Of a DNA stretch of 64,000 nt, positions 40,989-49,206 are shown piece after piece (position 1 is the first letter of the stretch; every line of letters starts with the position of its first letter). Where the stretch lies: NCBI GenBank assembly GCA_002855745.1, contig NDWX01000003.1:1-64000 (forward strand), written 5' to 3'. The DNA is from Thermofilum sp. NZ13 (GTDB lineage: Archaea; Thermoproteota; Thermoprotei; Thermofilales; Thermofilaceae). The notes under the pieces are model-generated. The model was not told where the DNA came from. It worked only from the letters and a program-made list of their open reading frames with translations, and made no database searches. The translations under genes and the position numbers were made by a program.

Positions 40989-42892
40989 CTTTCAATCGTC
41001 TCTTGACTTCTGCTCAAGCTCCTTCTCGTAAAACTCCACCATCTTTTTCTTTCAATTGTCTCTTGACTTCTGCCCCTGCTCATGGCTTCGGGGATGTACG
41101 GCGACGCTAAGCGCGTGCTTTCAATTGTCTCTTGACTTCTGCGCTGGCCGATGATGCCGAAGAATATCTGACCCACTAAGAGCTTTCAATTGTCTCTTGA
41201 CTTCTGCCTTCACGAAATACGAGGCTCCTGTCTGATACTGCACATAGCTTTCAATTGTCTCTTGACTTCTGCGTGTACAGCATAGGCACCTTCTCCGTGC
41301 CCTCAACGCTCACTTTCAATTGTCTCTTGACTTCTGCGGCGAAACCGGCTGGCGAAACCAGTTTCGCTGAGGAACTTTCAATTGTCTCTTGACTTCTGCA
41401 TTAGGGGTGGGATTATGGGGCTTGAGGAGCTTCGGGATGCGCTTCTTTCAATTGTCTCTTGACTTCTGCACATGCAAAGACAATGCTAAAACATGCAAAC
41501 GGGGTAGAAAACTTTCAATTGTCTCTTGACTTCTGCAGTAGAAGGTCACCCGTAGCGTGTAGTTGCCTTCCAAAAGCAACTTTCAATTGTCTCTTGACTT
41601 CTGCCCCCGGAGGGCATACGCTTTCGTTTCTTCGTCATCGACCCGGAGGAGCTTTCAATTGTCTCTTGACTTCTGCCCGAGAATCAATACCATAGCCTCG
41701 AGCCAGAACCATACGCTGCTTTCAATTGTCTCTTGACTTCTGCCCGCCAAATAGGGCTAGAAACGGGGATGAGTCACGAAACCGTCTACAACTTTCAATT
41801 GTCTCTTGACTTCTGCACGCACCCTTCGCCGTCCCCATCTCACTCTGGGACATTCTGCTTTCAATTGTCTCTTGACTTCTGCCTATGATGAAGTGCCACG
41901 TCTTGTAGCTCCACTGGGTACCTTTCAATTGTCTCTTGACTTCTGCACGGTGTCGATGCTGGCACATTGTTTGCCTGCGATGAGCAGGATGGCTTTCAAT
42001 TGTCTCTTGACTTCTGCCTCTTTCTCCTGCTTCTCCTACGGGAGCCAGTCACTCCCATCGGGCTTTCAATTGTCTCTTGACTTCTGCTCCAGAACTCAGG
42101 GCCCAGTTCCTCGAGCAACTCGGGCGCCTTTCAATTGTCTCTTGACTTCTGCTCCAGAACTCAGGGCCCAGTTCCTCGAGCAACTCGGGCGCCTTTCAAT
42201 TGTCTCTTGACTTCTGCGGAGGGGAATAAGCTCAGCATACAGCTGTTGCCTAAGATTCTTTCAATTGTCTCTTGACTTCTGCCTCTCGGAGAGACAGCTT
42301 AGACAACTGCCTCCAGTGGCTACTTTCAATTGTCTCTTGACTTCTGCTAAAAAATAGAAAAGCTTTTTTCTCCCATCCGCGTTAACAGCTGTACTTTCAA
42401 TTGTCTCTTGACTTCTGCCATAAGGACAACTTCGACCCCAATGCCACCAGCATCACGTCGGGCTTTCAATTGTCTCTTGACTTCTGCGCTTTACTTTCCT
42501 CATCTCCCCCCACCTAGTATTTAGAGCTTTCAATTGTCTCTTGACTTCTGCTTTGAAGGATAAGGGCGGCTACTCAGAGTTTTCGGTGAGGCTTTCAATT
42601 GTCTCTTGACTTCTGCCCAGTAGCAGGAAAACACACGTCTTCTTGTCGAAGAAATAGCTCAATGCCTTTCAATTGTCTCTTGACTTCTGCACCCAAACCA
42701 GTTTTCGAGGTGGTGGAGTGATGGCGGGCGGTGAGCTTTCAATTGTCTCTTGACTTCTGCTCTCCGTCACCTCGAGGGCTAGAACACTAAACTTGGAGAG
42801 CTTTCAATTGTCTCTTGACTTCTGCTCTCCTCCTGCCTCAATACTTCACGTCCAAGATTAGCAAAGACTTTCAATTGTCTCTTGACTTCTGC
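40989..42892 (-). CRISPR. CRISPR array: 29 repeats of 25 nt, 28 spacers
   Basis: On the plus strand the repeat begins CTTTCAATTG and ends TTGACTTCTGC. On the minus strand it ends ATTGAAAG, the 8-nt crRNA 5' tag usual for archaeal type I-A/I-B systems, so transcription runs right to left. The leftmost repeat (40989-41013) has a T-to-C change, as expected for the old end. Spacers are 35-49 nt. The spacers at 42088-42127 and 42153-42192 are identical, so one repeat-spacer unit was duplicated. No cas gene lies in the window. Confidence 0.98.
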
Positions 42893-43137
42893 TGTTAAGT
42901 GTTGTGGGAGGAGTTATTTAAACGTTCCCTTTTAGCCTGTTCCTTGTTCTCGTGCGAACACGCGTTTTGCAGGGTGACTTTTCCCGTGGTTGTGATTTCT
43001 AACCCTCCCTCTATTTTAAATGTTCGCGACGTTAATGAAACTTGAGTTATAAAATAACAGGGTTATGTTCCACTTCAGTCTTCTCAGGAAAAACTTTAAA
43101 TATTTCAGATTTTTTCACTGTTGAAAATAACTTTCAA
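42893..43137 (-). promoter_or_regulatory. CRISPR leader and promoter region
   Basis: The DNA right of the newest repeat is AT-rich and gene-free. On the minus strand it holds two TATA-like boxes, TTATTTTATAA (43048-43058) and ATTTAAAAT (about 43013-43021), both oriented toward the array. Length and composition fit a crenarchaeal leader. The right limit is approximate. Confidence 0.65.
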
Positions 43138-43230
43138 CCAGCAGCGGCTCCAGCATCTGCACTTTTCCACTCTTCGCCTCGCTACGGGCACGGAGCATGG
43201 GGTCCCTACCCGCGTCTTATCGTGCGCGAC

Positions 43231-43323
43231 GCATCTCCTACGGGGGGCTGGGCTTTAGCTACGGCTCCCCCGCATCTTGATCCTCCGGTAGCGGGTGGGG
43301 TAGCGAGACGGTGGAGGAGATGC
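43231..43323. other. Nested inverted repeats, possible structured RNA or DNA
   Basis: GCATCTCCT (43231-43239) pairs with AGGAGATGC (43315-43323). Inside, CGGGGG and CCCCCG bracket a loop. The segment lies between the CRISPR leader and acylphosphatase in a GC-rich stretch with no convincing gene. A fold can be drawn, but GC richness makes chance pairing likely. Confidence 0.25.
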
Positions 43324-43351
43324 ACCCAGGGTTGGGTGAGGGGCGGGGCTA

Positions 43352-43633
43352 TCACCTGCGTATGTGGAAGTCGCGGAACTCCCCCCTGTACTCCTCCCAC
43401 TTGACCTCGACGTTCTCAACCCTAGCGAGCGGGGGGCCGCGCCAGGCCCACTCGATCAGCCTCCGGACCTTGTCCTCGTCTCCCTCGACAACCGCCTCAA
43501 CCCTGCCGTCGGGCAGGTTCCTCACCCACCCCGTGACGCCGAGGCTCCTCGCGACCTCCTGCATGGACGCCCGGAAGAAGACTCCCTGCACGAGGCCTGA
43601 GACGTAGATGTGCGCCCTTACGAGCTTTGCCAC
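43352..43633 (-). CDS. acyP: Acylphosphatase
   Basis: This is a protein of about 93 residues that hydrolyses acyl phosphates. The family signature is complete: [17 protein letters not shown] (catalytic Arg in GVFFR) followed by [25 protein letters not shown], with the catalytic Asn in VRNLPDG. GTG 43633 was chosen to match family length. A GTG at 43657 is open, but lies too close to the TATA-like ATAAATCTT (43664-43672). Confidence 0.93.
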   Translation of the reverse strand: MAKLVRAHIYVSGLVQGVFFRASMQEVARSLGVTGWVRNLPDGRVEAVVEGDEDKVRRLIEWAWRGPPLARVENVEVKWEEYRGEFRDFHIRR

Positions 43634-43843
43634 GCCCGACACCGAGCACTTTAACACGCTACGGGAAGATTTATCGGTTGCGGTGCGGTACCCCGTAACG
43701 TGGCGACCACCTGGAACACGGCTTTCTCGTCCATCTCAAGTGTCCACTTTTGGTCTTCTCTCATCTTTAACTCCCCCGATGGGGTTGGCTTACAGATACC
43801 TGCCGAGATTGAACGTGTGGAGCCTTTTGTGACCGTCATTCTC
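43634..43843. other. Stretch with no assignable gene
   Basis: A minus-strand frame (ends 43651) would encode a peptide [20 protein letters not shown] and continue for about 37 residues, directly before acylphosphatase. It has no recognisable family. The segment also holds the acyP promoter box at about 43664-43672. Confidence 0.3.
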
Positions 43844-44106
43844 TCATTTATTCAGCTCATGCGATATTGCAGTCTCGCCGAGGACGTACGCTCGTATCAC
43901 CTCTCCCTACGCCCTTCATCGACTATTCTCGCAAGCTCGTAGGGTTCTACCTTACCCCTTAACCTCTCCCATATGGCATCCAGCTACATCCCAACCTCTT
44001 CCAGCTCGAGTCTTCGAGCCCCTACCAGGAAGCTTCTCCTAAGCACTTCAGCAGCATCTACTCCACGCTTCCCGAGTTTCTCCCTGAGCCGTCTGGGTAT
44101 CCTCAC
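43844..44106 (-). pseudogene. Decayed VapB antitoxin and truncated VapC start
   Basis: From a GTG at 44106 the minus strand reads VRIPRRLREKLGKRGVDAAE, then EVLRRSFLVGARRLELEEVGM, like a VapB antitoxin. A TAG at 43984-43986 interrupts it. The same frame continues LDAIWERLRGKVEPYELARIV to a stop at 43897, where VapB proteins normally end. A second frame starts at GTG 43900 (IRAYVLGETAIS) in the VapC position and stops after 18 residues. A TATA box (TTTATACT) about 28 nt upstream shows the promoter is intact. This is a broken toxin-antitoxin locus. Confidence 0.6.
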
Positions 44107-44379
44107 ACCATAACTTTGCTCGCAATTTTAAGTATAAACTTTAGCTGTAGCATCTCTCCCCCCACTGTTCATACCCGGGCAAACATCCGTACACTTCTTT
44201 TACTGAGGTTGCAAGCGAGAAGAGAGAACATCTCGCCTCTCCGAGCGAGATCATGAAGCATCCTCGGCGGGAGGTTTCCCGGCGCTCGGTCTGTGAGCTC
44301 GAGAGAGCCGCGCAGAGGAACGTGGATAAGTTTGAGGCCGAGTAGGAGGCCTTGCCTTCAAGGGGCTGTGGGGTTTGGG
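44107..44379. other. Intergenic stretch without an assignable gene
   Basis: It holds the TATA box of the VapB remnant near 44132-44140. A plus-strand frame of about 45 codons ends EVSRRSVCELERAAQRNVDK before a stop near 44345. It looks like the tail of a lost gene, but could not be assigned. Confidence 0.3.
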
Positions 44380-45270
44380 TTAGAGGAGCAGAACAGCTGG
44401 CTTCCACGATATTCCCGTGACGGTGACGTGCGCCCCCAGGTTCCTCAGAACGCTTGAGACCGCGTCGGCCTCCTCGACGGGGACAACGGTGAAGACGGTG
44501 TCGCCGACCATGGCCTGCCCGGCTAGGGGGAAGCCTCTCATCTCGAGCTCCTCGTAAGCCTTCCTCACGTTTGGGGTCGCGAGGCCTGTCTCGAGCGAGA
44601 AGCTCTTCGAGAAGGCTAGGAGGTTCTCGATCGTGGGCTCCCTGAGGAGGGCTTCCACGTAGAAGCGACCCCTCCTGTTTACCTCCGCTAGGCTGGTGGA
44701 CCTCAGAACGCTGCTTTTCCGAATTGGCCCGAAGAAGCCGACTACGACGACGCGGTCCTGGCCGACGAGTATTCTGTCCACCCTGTCTGAGCCCGGGGGA
44801 CCGGGCTCCGCGACTATGCAGGCTCCTCCCACCGCTAGGCCTGAAACTGTCCCCAGCCCGGTGCCGGTCTCGACCTCCACCTTGTGGGCTATCCTCGCGA
44901 GAGAGGTGTAGCTGAGCTTCACGCCCAGAAGGCTGGCGGTCGCCAGCACCGTTGCGAGGGCGCTTGCACCGCTAGTGCCGAGGCCCCCGCCGATGGGGAC
45001 CTCCACTGTCTGCCTAACCGTGAGGCCCCCGGTGTAGCCCGCTAGCCGCGCAACCTCTAGGGCGGCTCTGCGGGCGACCTCGTAGTCGCCCCTAACGCCG
45101 TTCAGGAGGGTCTCCACACCCCCTTCTGAAGTGCAAACCTCGACCGTAACCCCCTTCTCGAGAGCTAGGCCGGCCCCCCTGGCGCCGGACTTCAGCGGGT
45201 CGCCTTCAACGACGCACGCCTCGAAGAGGGCCGAGAGGCCTGCTGGGCTCCAGGCCTTCGCGCACCTCAG
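44380..45270 (-). CDS. Pantoate kinase (GHMP family), non-canonical start
   Basis: This is a kinase of about 296 residues that phosphorylates pantoate in the archaeal route to coenzyme A. The GHMP ATP loop is PIGGGLGTSGASALATVL near residue 95, and the C-terminal glycine-rich motif is AGQAMVGDTVF near 245. The first conventional start (GTG 45117) would drop the conserved N-terminus (WSPAGLSALFEA, DPLKSGARGAGLALEKGV). The full frame begins with CTG overlapping the TGA of the upstream gene (CTGA). Either CTG is the start or a base is miscalled. Confidence 0.85.
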   Translation of the reverse strand: MRCAKAWSPAGLSALFEACVVEGDPLKSGARGAGLALEKGVTVEVCTSEGGVETLLNGVRGDYEVARRAALEVARLAGYTGGLTVRQTVEVPIGGGLGTSGASALATVLATASLLGVKLSYTSLARIAHKVEVETGTGLGTVSGLAVGGACIVAEPGPPGSDRVDRILVGQDRVVVVGFFGPIRKSSVLRSTSLAEVNRRGRFYVEALLREPTIENLLAFSKSFSLETGLATPNVRKAYEELEMRGFPLAGQAMVGDTVFTVVPVEEADAVSSVLRNLGAHVTVTGISWKPAVLLL

Positions 45271-46001
45271 TCCCGGTCACCCCACGCGAGGCCCACTCTC
45301 CTGAGCGCTTTGACCAGAGGCGGAGCTAGGAGTGCTATGAAGGGCACCTCTGTGAGGTAGGTCCAGAGGAACCAAACCAGGGCTGCCCACGCCGGCAGGG
45401 CCTGCTGGCCGCTTGGTAGCGTGAAGTACTGGCTGAAGAGCCACACCCCGACGCCGATGATCGCCGAGCCGAGGAGTAGCCCTGTTGAGCCCGCGAACAC
45501 CACTCTTAAGGACTCGCCCTTAAAAATCAGGGCGAATGCCAGGGTTAGCCCCAGTGTCGCGGCTATGGCTACCGAGGCGGCGTACAGGAAAGCCTGATCG
45601 ACAAAGCTGTTCTGCGCCGAGAGTGCGAGGAGAAGGGATGCTACCAGGATCTCTGCGGCGGTCAGGGCTAGTGCGAGCCTGGCGTCCCTGACCTTCCTGT
45701 ATGTCAGGCCGACGGTGTAGAAGCCGAGGAAGTTCGCCGGGACCCCCACGCTGAGGCTCAGCAGGGCGTTGCCGTGTATCAGCATGTCGCTGATGAAGAT
45801 GCCTATCGCGGCTCCGAGCCCGCCGACGAGCGGCGAGAAAGTGACCGCGAAAACCGCTGGAATGAAGACGCTGGGCCAGAACCTGACTGTTCCAATGGCG
45901 GGGGCGAATATCCCTAGGAAGGTTAAATAGCCCGTCACCGCATACAGTGCGGCGTTGATCGCCGCCAATGACAGCTGGAGGGATCTGGGCTTGCTTCTCA
46001 C
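45267..46001 (-). CDS. ECF-type transporter substrate-binding (S) component, possibly for a CoA precursor
   Basis: This is a 244-residue protein with about seven helices. The N-terminal segment LQLSLAAINAALYAVTGYLTF and the FIPAVFAVTFSPLVGGLGAAIG loop resemble S-components of ECF vitamin importers. It directly overlaps the pantoate kinase start, so a CoA precursor (pantoate or pantothenate) is a reasonable substrate guess. The ATPase and T-component would have to be shared from elsewhere, for example the module at 55.3-57.7 kb. Confidence 0.65.
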   Translation of the reverse strand: MRSKPRSLQLSLAAINAALYAVTGYLTFLGIFAPAIGTVRFWPSVFIPAVFAVTFSPLVGGLGAAIGIFISDMLIHGNALLSLSVGVPANFLGFYTVGLTYRKVRDARLALALTAAEILVASLLLALSAQNSFVDQAFLYAASVAIAATLGLTLAFALIFKGESLRVVFAGSTGLLLGSAIIGVGVWLFSQYFTLPSGQQALPAWAALVWFLWTYLTEVPFIALLAPPLVKALRRVGLAWGDRD

Positions 46002-46067
46002 GTGGTTTGAAAGCTCCCGCTGTTTAAGAAAGTTAAGTTTAACAGGTTAAACAGCTTAATCTAGCCG

Positions 46068-46652
46068 ATGAAGCCAGAGAGAGTATTCCACGCACTGCTG
46101 TTTGCCGGGCCTCTCGCCTTCGTGGTGTTCACTATAGGTGTATTCTTAGCCTCGCAGGCGAACCCCTGGTGGGACTTCTTCAGAGATGCTTTCAGCGACC
46201 TGGGCGGGCCGAGGGCCAGCGCGCCTTGGATATTCAACACGACTTTAATCGTTGTCGGAGCGCTCTTCAGCCTGTACTCGCTTGGGCTCCTCGGGGTCTC
46301 GGGATCTAAGGTGTCTTCGTTCGCTTCAGGGCTGCTTTTCACAGCCGGCTTGTTTCTAGCACTGATAGGAGTTTACCCCAGCGGGACGCCACCGCACGCG
46401 TTCATCCCGCTCTGGTTCTACATCCAGAGCTACATTGGCATGTGCGCGCTAGGCCTGGGCCTTCTTCTCGAGAGGAAAACCTCGTGCGGAGCGGCGCTTC
46501 TCGCCCTGGGGGCTCTCCCGATACCCCTAGCCCAAGCGGTAGAGATGGTCGTCGGATGGCCTAGCGTCGCGATGCTCGAGCTCGCGGGCGCCATTTTCAT
46601 CCTTGCAGCCGCGCTCGTAGTGCTCGTTTGTGTTTTCCATAAAAAGGAATAA
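46068..46652 (+). CDS. DUF998 family membrane protein
   Basis: This is a 194-residue protein with six helices. It carries the family pattern DFFRDAFSDLGGPRASAPW after the first helix and GVYPSGTPPHAF in a later loop. DUF998 proteins are integral membrane proteins of unknown function. It is divergent from the ECF S-component gene. A T-rich run (TTTATTTTTTC near 46670) after its stop may be the terminator. Confidence 0.8.
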   Translation: MKPERVFHALLFAGPLAFVVFTIGVFLASQANPWWDFFRDAFSDLGGPRASAPWIFNTTLIVVGALFSLYSLGLLGVSGSKVSSFASGLLFTAGLFLALIGVYPSGTPPHAFIPLWFYIQSYIGMCALGLGLLLERKTSCGAALLALGALPIPLAQAVEMVVGWPSVAMLELAGAIFILAAALVVLVCVFHKKE

Positions 46653-46667
46653 AATCGAGTGCGGTCT

Positions 46668-46680
46668 CTTTATTTTTTCG
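46668..46680 (+). terminator. T-rich tract after the DUF998 gene
   Basis: A TCTTTATTTTTTC run starts 15 nt past the stop codon. Archaeal termination commonly uses such U-runs without a hairpin. Confidence 0.4.
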
Positions 46681-46738
46681 TAATTACTTTAGTTTCACGA
46701 TAAGTTTATTAGACCTTCTTCCTCAAGTACGGCATACG

Positions 46739-47554
46739 ATGAAAAAGTTGGAGTTCTACAGGCAGTATAACCTCGGCAGAATGGTGTTCACGGAGAAGGG
46801 GAAGCCTTACTTCTTCGAAGTTACGCTTTCGCCATACGCGCTTGATAACCCGGAGCTTCTGCATCGAATTCTCGCGGTTTTCAAGTCGTATGGGACAAAC
46901 GTGCTGACGCTGAGGGTTTCCGCTCCCTCGAGGGGGGAGGAGGTCAGAGTCCTCGTGTCAGCGGATCTCAGCGCGGCTGAGAGCCTAGTCAAGAGCATCG
47001 TGAGGGACCTGGAGTCTGTGGAGGGCGTGGTGGAGGTCAGGTACGCTCCCCCGCTGTTAAACGGCGTTGCCGTGGACGCGTGGAGCCACCCCCTGGTCTT
47101 CGCAGGTGCGAGGGCCGTGATCCTGGACGAGCACTTCTTCAAGAGCCTCCTCATGGAGGGGTTCGGCAAGCTTGGGGATGGCTTTGGGGGTGTGCTTTTC
47201 TATATATTCTACATGACGGGTCGCGGCATGTTCGAGGAGTGGGTCGGCAAGCTCGCCCGGAGAGTCGAGGACCAGGTGGCGCTGTTCGCTGAGGTGTTCA
47301 GGCTGCACGGGTGGGGCGTGCTGGACTTCAGGGGCTTCTTCGGGAACGAGGCGGTTTTCCACGTCTACGACGGACTCGAAGCAAACATTCTGCGGGGGAG
47401 CGACGTGGAGGCGGAGTTCGCCACGCGCGGGCTTATCGCGGGTTTCATGTCTGGTGTCTGGGGGCTTCCATACGGGAAGGTTGCCGTGAGGGAGACGCGC
47501 TGCATTCGAAGGGGCGACCCCTTCTGCGAGATCCGGGTTGAGAGGAAAGCCTAG
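46739..47554 (+). CDS. V4R-domain sensor/regulator with ACT-like N-terminus
   Basis: This is a 271-residue protein. Residues 20-105 look like an ACT-type small-molecule domain (YFFEVTLSPYALDNPELLHRIL; NVLTLRVSAPSRGEEVRVLV). Residues 150-265 form a V4R (4-vinyl reductase) domain, ending in YGKVAVRETRCIRRGDPFCEIRV with the two conserved Cys of that family. V4R proteins bind small hydrophobic molecules or metals and often regulate transcription. No separate HTH is visible. The stop overlaps the convergent apgM by 4 nt. Confidence 0.75.
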   Translation: MKKLEFYRQYNLGRMVFTEKGKPYFFEVTLSPYALDNPELLHRILAVFKSYGTNVLTLRVSAPSRGEEVRVLVSADLSAAESLVKSIVRDLESVEGVVEVRYAPPLLNGVAVDAWSHPLVFAGARAVILDEHFFKSLLMEGFGKLGDGFGGVLFYIFYMTGRGMFEEWVGKLARRVEDQVALFAEVFRLHGWGVLDFRGFFGNEAVFHVYDGLEANILRGSDVEAEFATRGLIAGFMSGVWGLPYGKVAVRETRCIRRGDPFCEIRVERKA

Positions 47555-48828
47555 GCCTTTTCTTTCAGCTCTTTCAGGATCCTGGGTAGCATTTCCCAGC
47601 CGTGCTGGAGCACTCCCAGGCTACCCTTCGAGCACTCTTTCTCGGTGAACCTTTCCAGGCCGTCGGGCCTTAGCCGGTGGTGGTAGAGGATCAGCGGGAC
47701 GGGGTCGTCTGTGTGTGTCTTCCTCGTGTACGGTGTCGCGTGGTCGGCGGTGACTATCACAGCCGCTTGCTCCTCCTCGACGAGCTCGAGGAGGGGGGAG
47801 ACGTAGTAGGCGTCTATCGCCTCTATGCTCTCAACCTTGGCTTTGAAGTCGCCGTCGTGGCCCGGCTCGTCGGGGCCCTTCAGGTGAACGTAGACGGCGT
47901 CGTTGCGCTCCAGGAGCCTCCTTGTGGCCTCGAGCCTAGCCCTGTAGTCCGCCTTCTTGTCGCCGGTCGGTGGAGGCACGGCTTCGACGTCCATCTTGAG
48001 GACTCGAGCTATCCCTATCTCCACGGGCATCTCCGCGACGGCCCCGAACCTTAAGCCGTACCGCTCGCTTATCGGCTGCAGCCTGGGGAGCCTGCCGCCG
48101 GAGTCGCGGAGTAGGATGGCGTTCGCCGGTAGCTTGCCCTCCCTCTGTCTCCTGACGTTGACGGGGTGGTCGCGAAGGGTCGAGACGGCTAGCCTTGTGA
48201 ACGCGTCAACGAGCTCGGCCGTCCTCCTGGCCTCCTCCGTGGGCTCGAGGGGCTTGGCTTTGGCTATGAAGGGCTCGAACTCGCGCCTGGCCACCGAGAC
48301 GTAGCCCTGCTTTGAGTACGCTGGATCCGTGTTGTCCACAGCGTCGCTCAGCTTGAAGCTCCTGCTCCCAATGACGACGACAGCCCTGTGGCCAACCGTG
48401 GCGACGACCCTGGCGTAAGCGTCGTAGGCGCCGAGCTCGACCCCGTCGAGCGCCCTGGCCAGCTCGCGGGCCTCCTCGCTCGTGAGGTTCCGCCCGCACC
48501 TCCTGTCTATGATCCTCAAGGTGTCGGGGTCGACGGTAGCGAAGTTCGCGCGGAACGCCACCTCGTAGCCCTCCCTTATGCTGAGGCCCGCCCCCATGGC
48601 CTCCAGTGGTCCGCGCCCAGTGTACTCCTCGTGGGGGTTGTAGCCTAGAATCGATATCACCGCGGCGTCGCTCTCGGGCGCCACCCCCCTGCCTATAGTG
48701 TACATCAGCCCCGCCCTGGACTTCCTGGCAAGCTCGTCTAGGGCCGGGTGGTTGGAGGCCTCGAGAGACGTAACCCCGTCAGCAGGGTTGTCGGCTACAC
48801 CGTCTAGAACGAGGTATATGAGCTTCAT
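47551..48828 (-). CDS. apgM: Cofactor-independent phosphoglycerate mutase, archaeal type
   Basis: This is a 425-residue alkaline-phosphatase-superfamily enzyme interconverting 3- and 2-phosphoglycerate in glycolysis and gluconeogenesis. It begins KLIYLVLDGVADNP (metal Asp). It has the nucleophile region SDAAVISILGYNPHEEYTGRGPLEAMGAG near residue 55, HLKGPDEPGHDGD near 310 and VTADHATPYTRKTHTDDPVP near 360. Length is normal for the archaeal family. It is downstream of a small gene in what is probably a two-gene operon. Confidence 0.95.
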   Translation of the reverse strand: MKLIYLVLDGVADNPADGVTSLEASNHPALDELARKSRAGLMYTIGRGVAPESDAAVISILGYNPHEEYTGRGPLEAMGAGLSIREGYEVAFRANFATVDPDTLRIIDRRCGRNLTSEEARELARALDGVELGAYDAYARVVATVGHRAVVVIGSRSFKLSDAVDNTDPAYSKQGYVSVARREFEPFIAKAKPLEPTEEARRTAELVDAFTRLAVSTLRDHPVNVRRQREGKLPANAILLRDSGGRLPRLQPISERYGLRFGAVAEMPVEIGIARVLKMDVEAVPPPTGDKKADYRARLEATRRLLERNDAVYVHLKGPDEPGHDGDFKAKVESIEAIDAYYVSPLLELVEEEQAAVIVTADHATPYTRKTHTDDPVPLILYHHRLRPDGLERFTEKECSKGSLGVLQHGWEMLPRILKELKEKA

Positions 48829-48868
48829 ACACAGTAAAGGGTGATCGCCGGTTATATTGTGTTTTTTG

Positions 48869-49153
48869 CTAACTCGTGTTACTACGCTCCGTCAATTCAA
48901 TGTACTTCAGCCAGCCTTCCAGGACCTTGGGGTCCACCTCCTCCCGGACGCCTCCTCGCCCGACGGCGACGCGGTCCACGTCTAGATTCCCCCCAACCAC
49001 CCGTCCAGACACGACGATCTCCGCGTTCTCGCCGAGCACTTCCTCCAGCACCACGGACGAGAAGGTGATCGTCACCCTGTCCCCGCTCTCCTCGATGGAG
49101 TACAAGCCGCTCCGACGCGTGAAAGAGAGCAGCTTCTCCAAGCTCACCAGCAT
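48869..49153 (-). CDS. Uncharacterised 94-residue protein
   Basis: It starts at ATG 49153, 53 nt from divergent nadE, and ends 40 nt before apgM. The sequence mixes strands and a C-terminal helix (YSIEESGDRVTITFSSVVLEE; VVSGRVVGGNLDVDRVAV; LEGWLKYIELTE). No Cys or His cluster and no membrane segment was seen. Codon pattern and operon position support a real gene. No family was recognised. Confidence 0.6.
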   Translation of the reverse strand: MLVSLEKLLSFTRRSGLYSIEESGDRVTITFSSVVLEEVLGENAEIVVSGRVVGGNLDVDRVAVGRGGVREEVDPKVLEGWLKYIELTERSNTS

Positions 49154-49206
49154 CCGTCTTCGAAACTCATTTATCGCGTGGATCGTATTTAAAGGATTTG
49201 AGCGGT

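Noticed and set aside
41459-42210. Open frames across the CRISPR array
   Set aside because: They are translations of the repeats, with the same peptide recurring at each repeat.
40989-42892. Possible match of spacers to the tnpB or module sequences in this window
   Set aside because: No spacer was seen to match by eye; a proper search would be needed before claiming self-targeting.
43291-43359. A tRNA-like pairing: GCGGGTG near 43291 can pair with CACCTGC near 43353
   Set aside because: No T-arm consensus (GTTCGA-type loop) and no anticodon arm fit; the segment runs into the acylphosphatase stop.
43042-43404. Plus-strand frame of 120 codons over the CRISPR leader
   Set aside because: It crosses AT-rich leader and GC-rich hairpin DNA with an abrupt composition change and overlaps acylphosphatase on the other strand.
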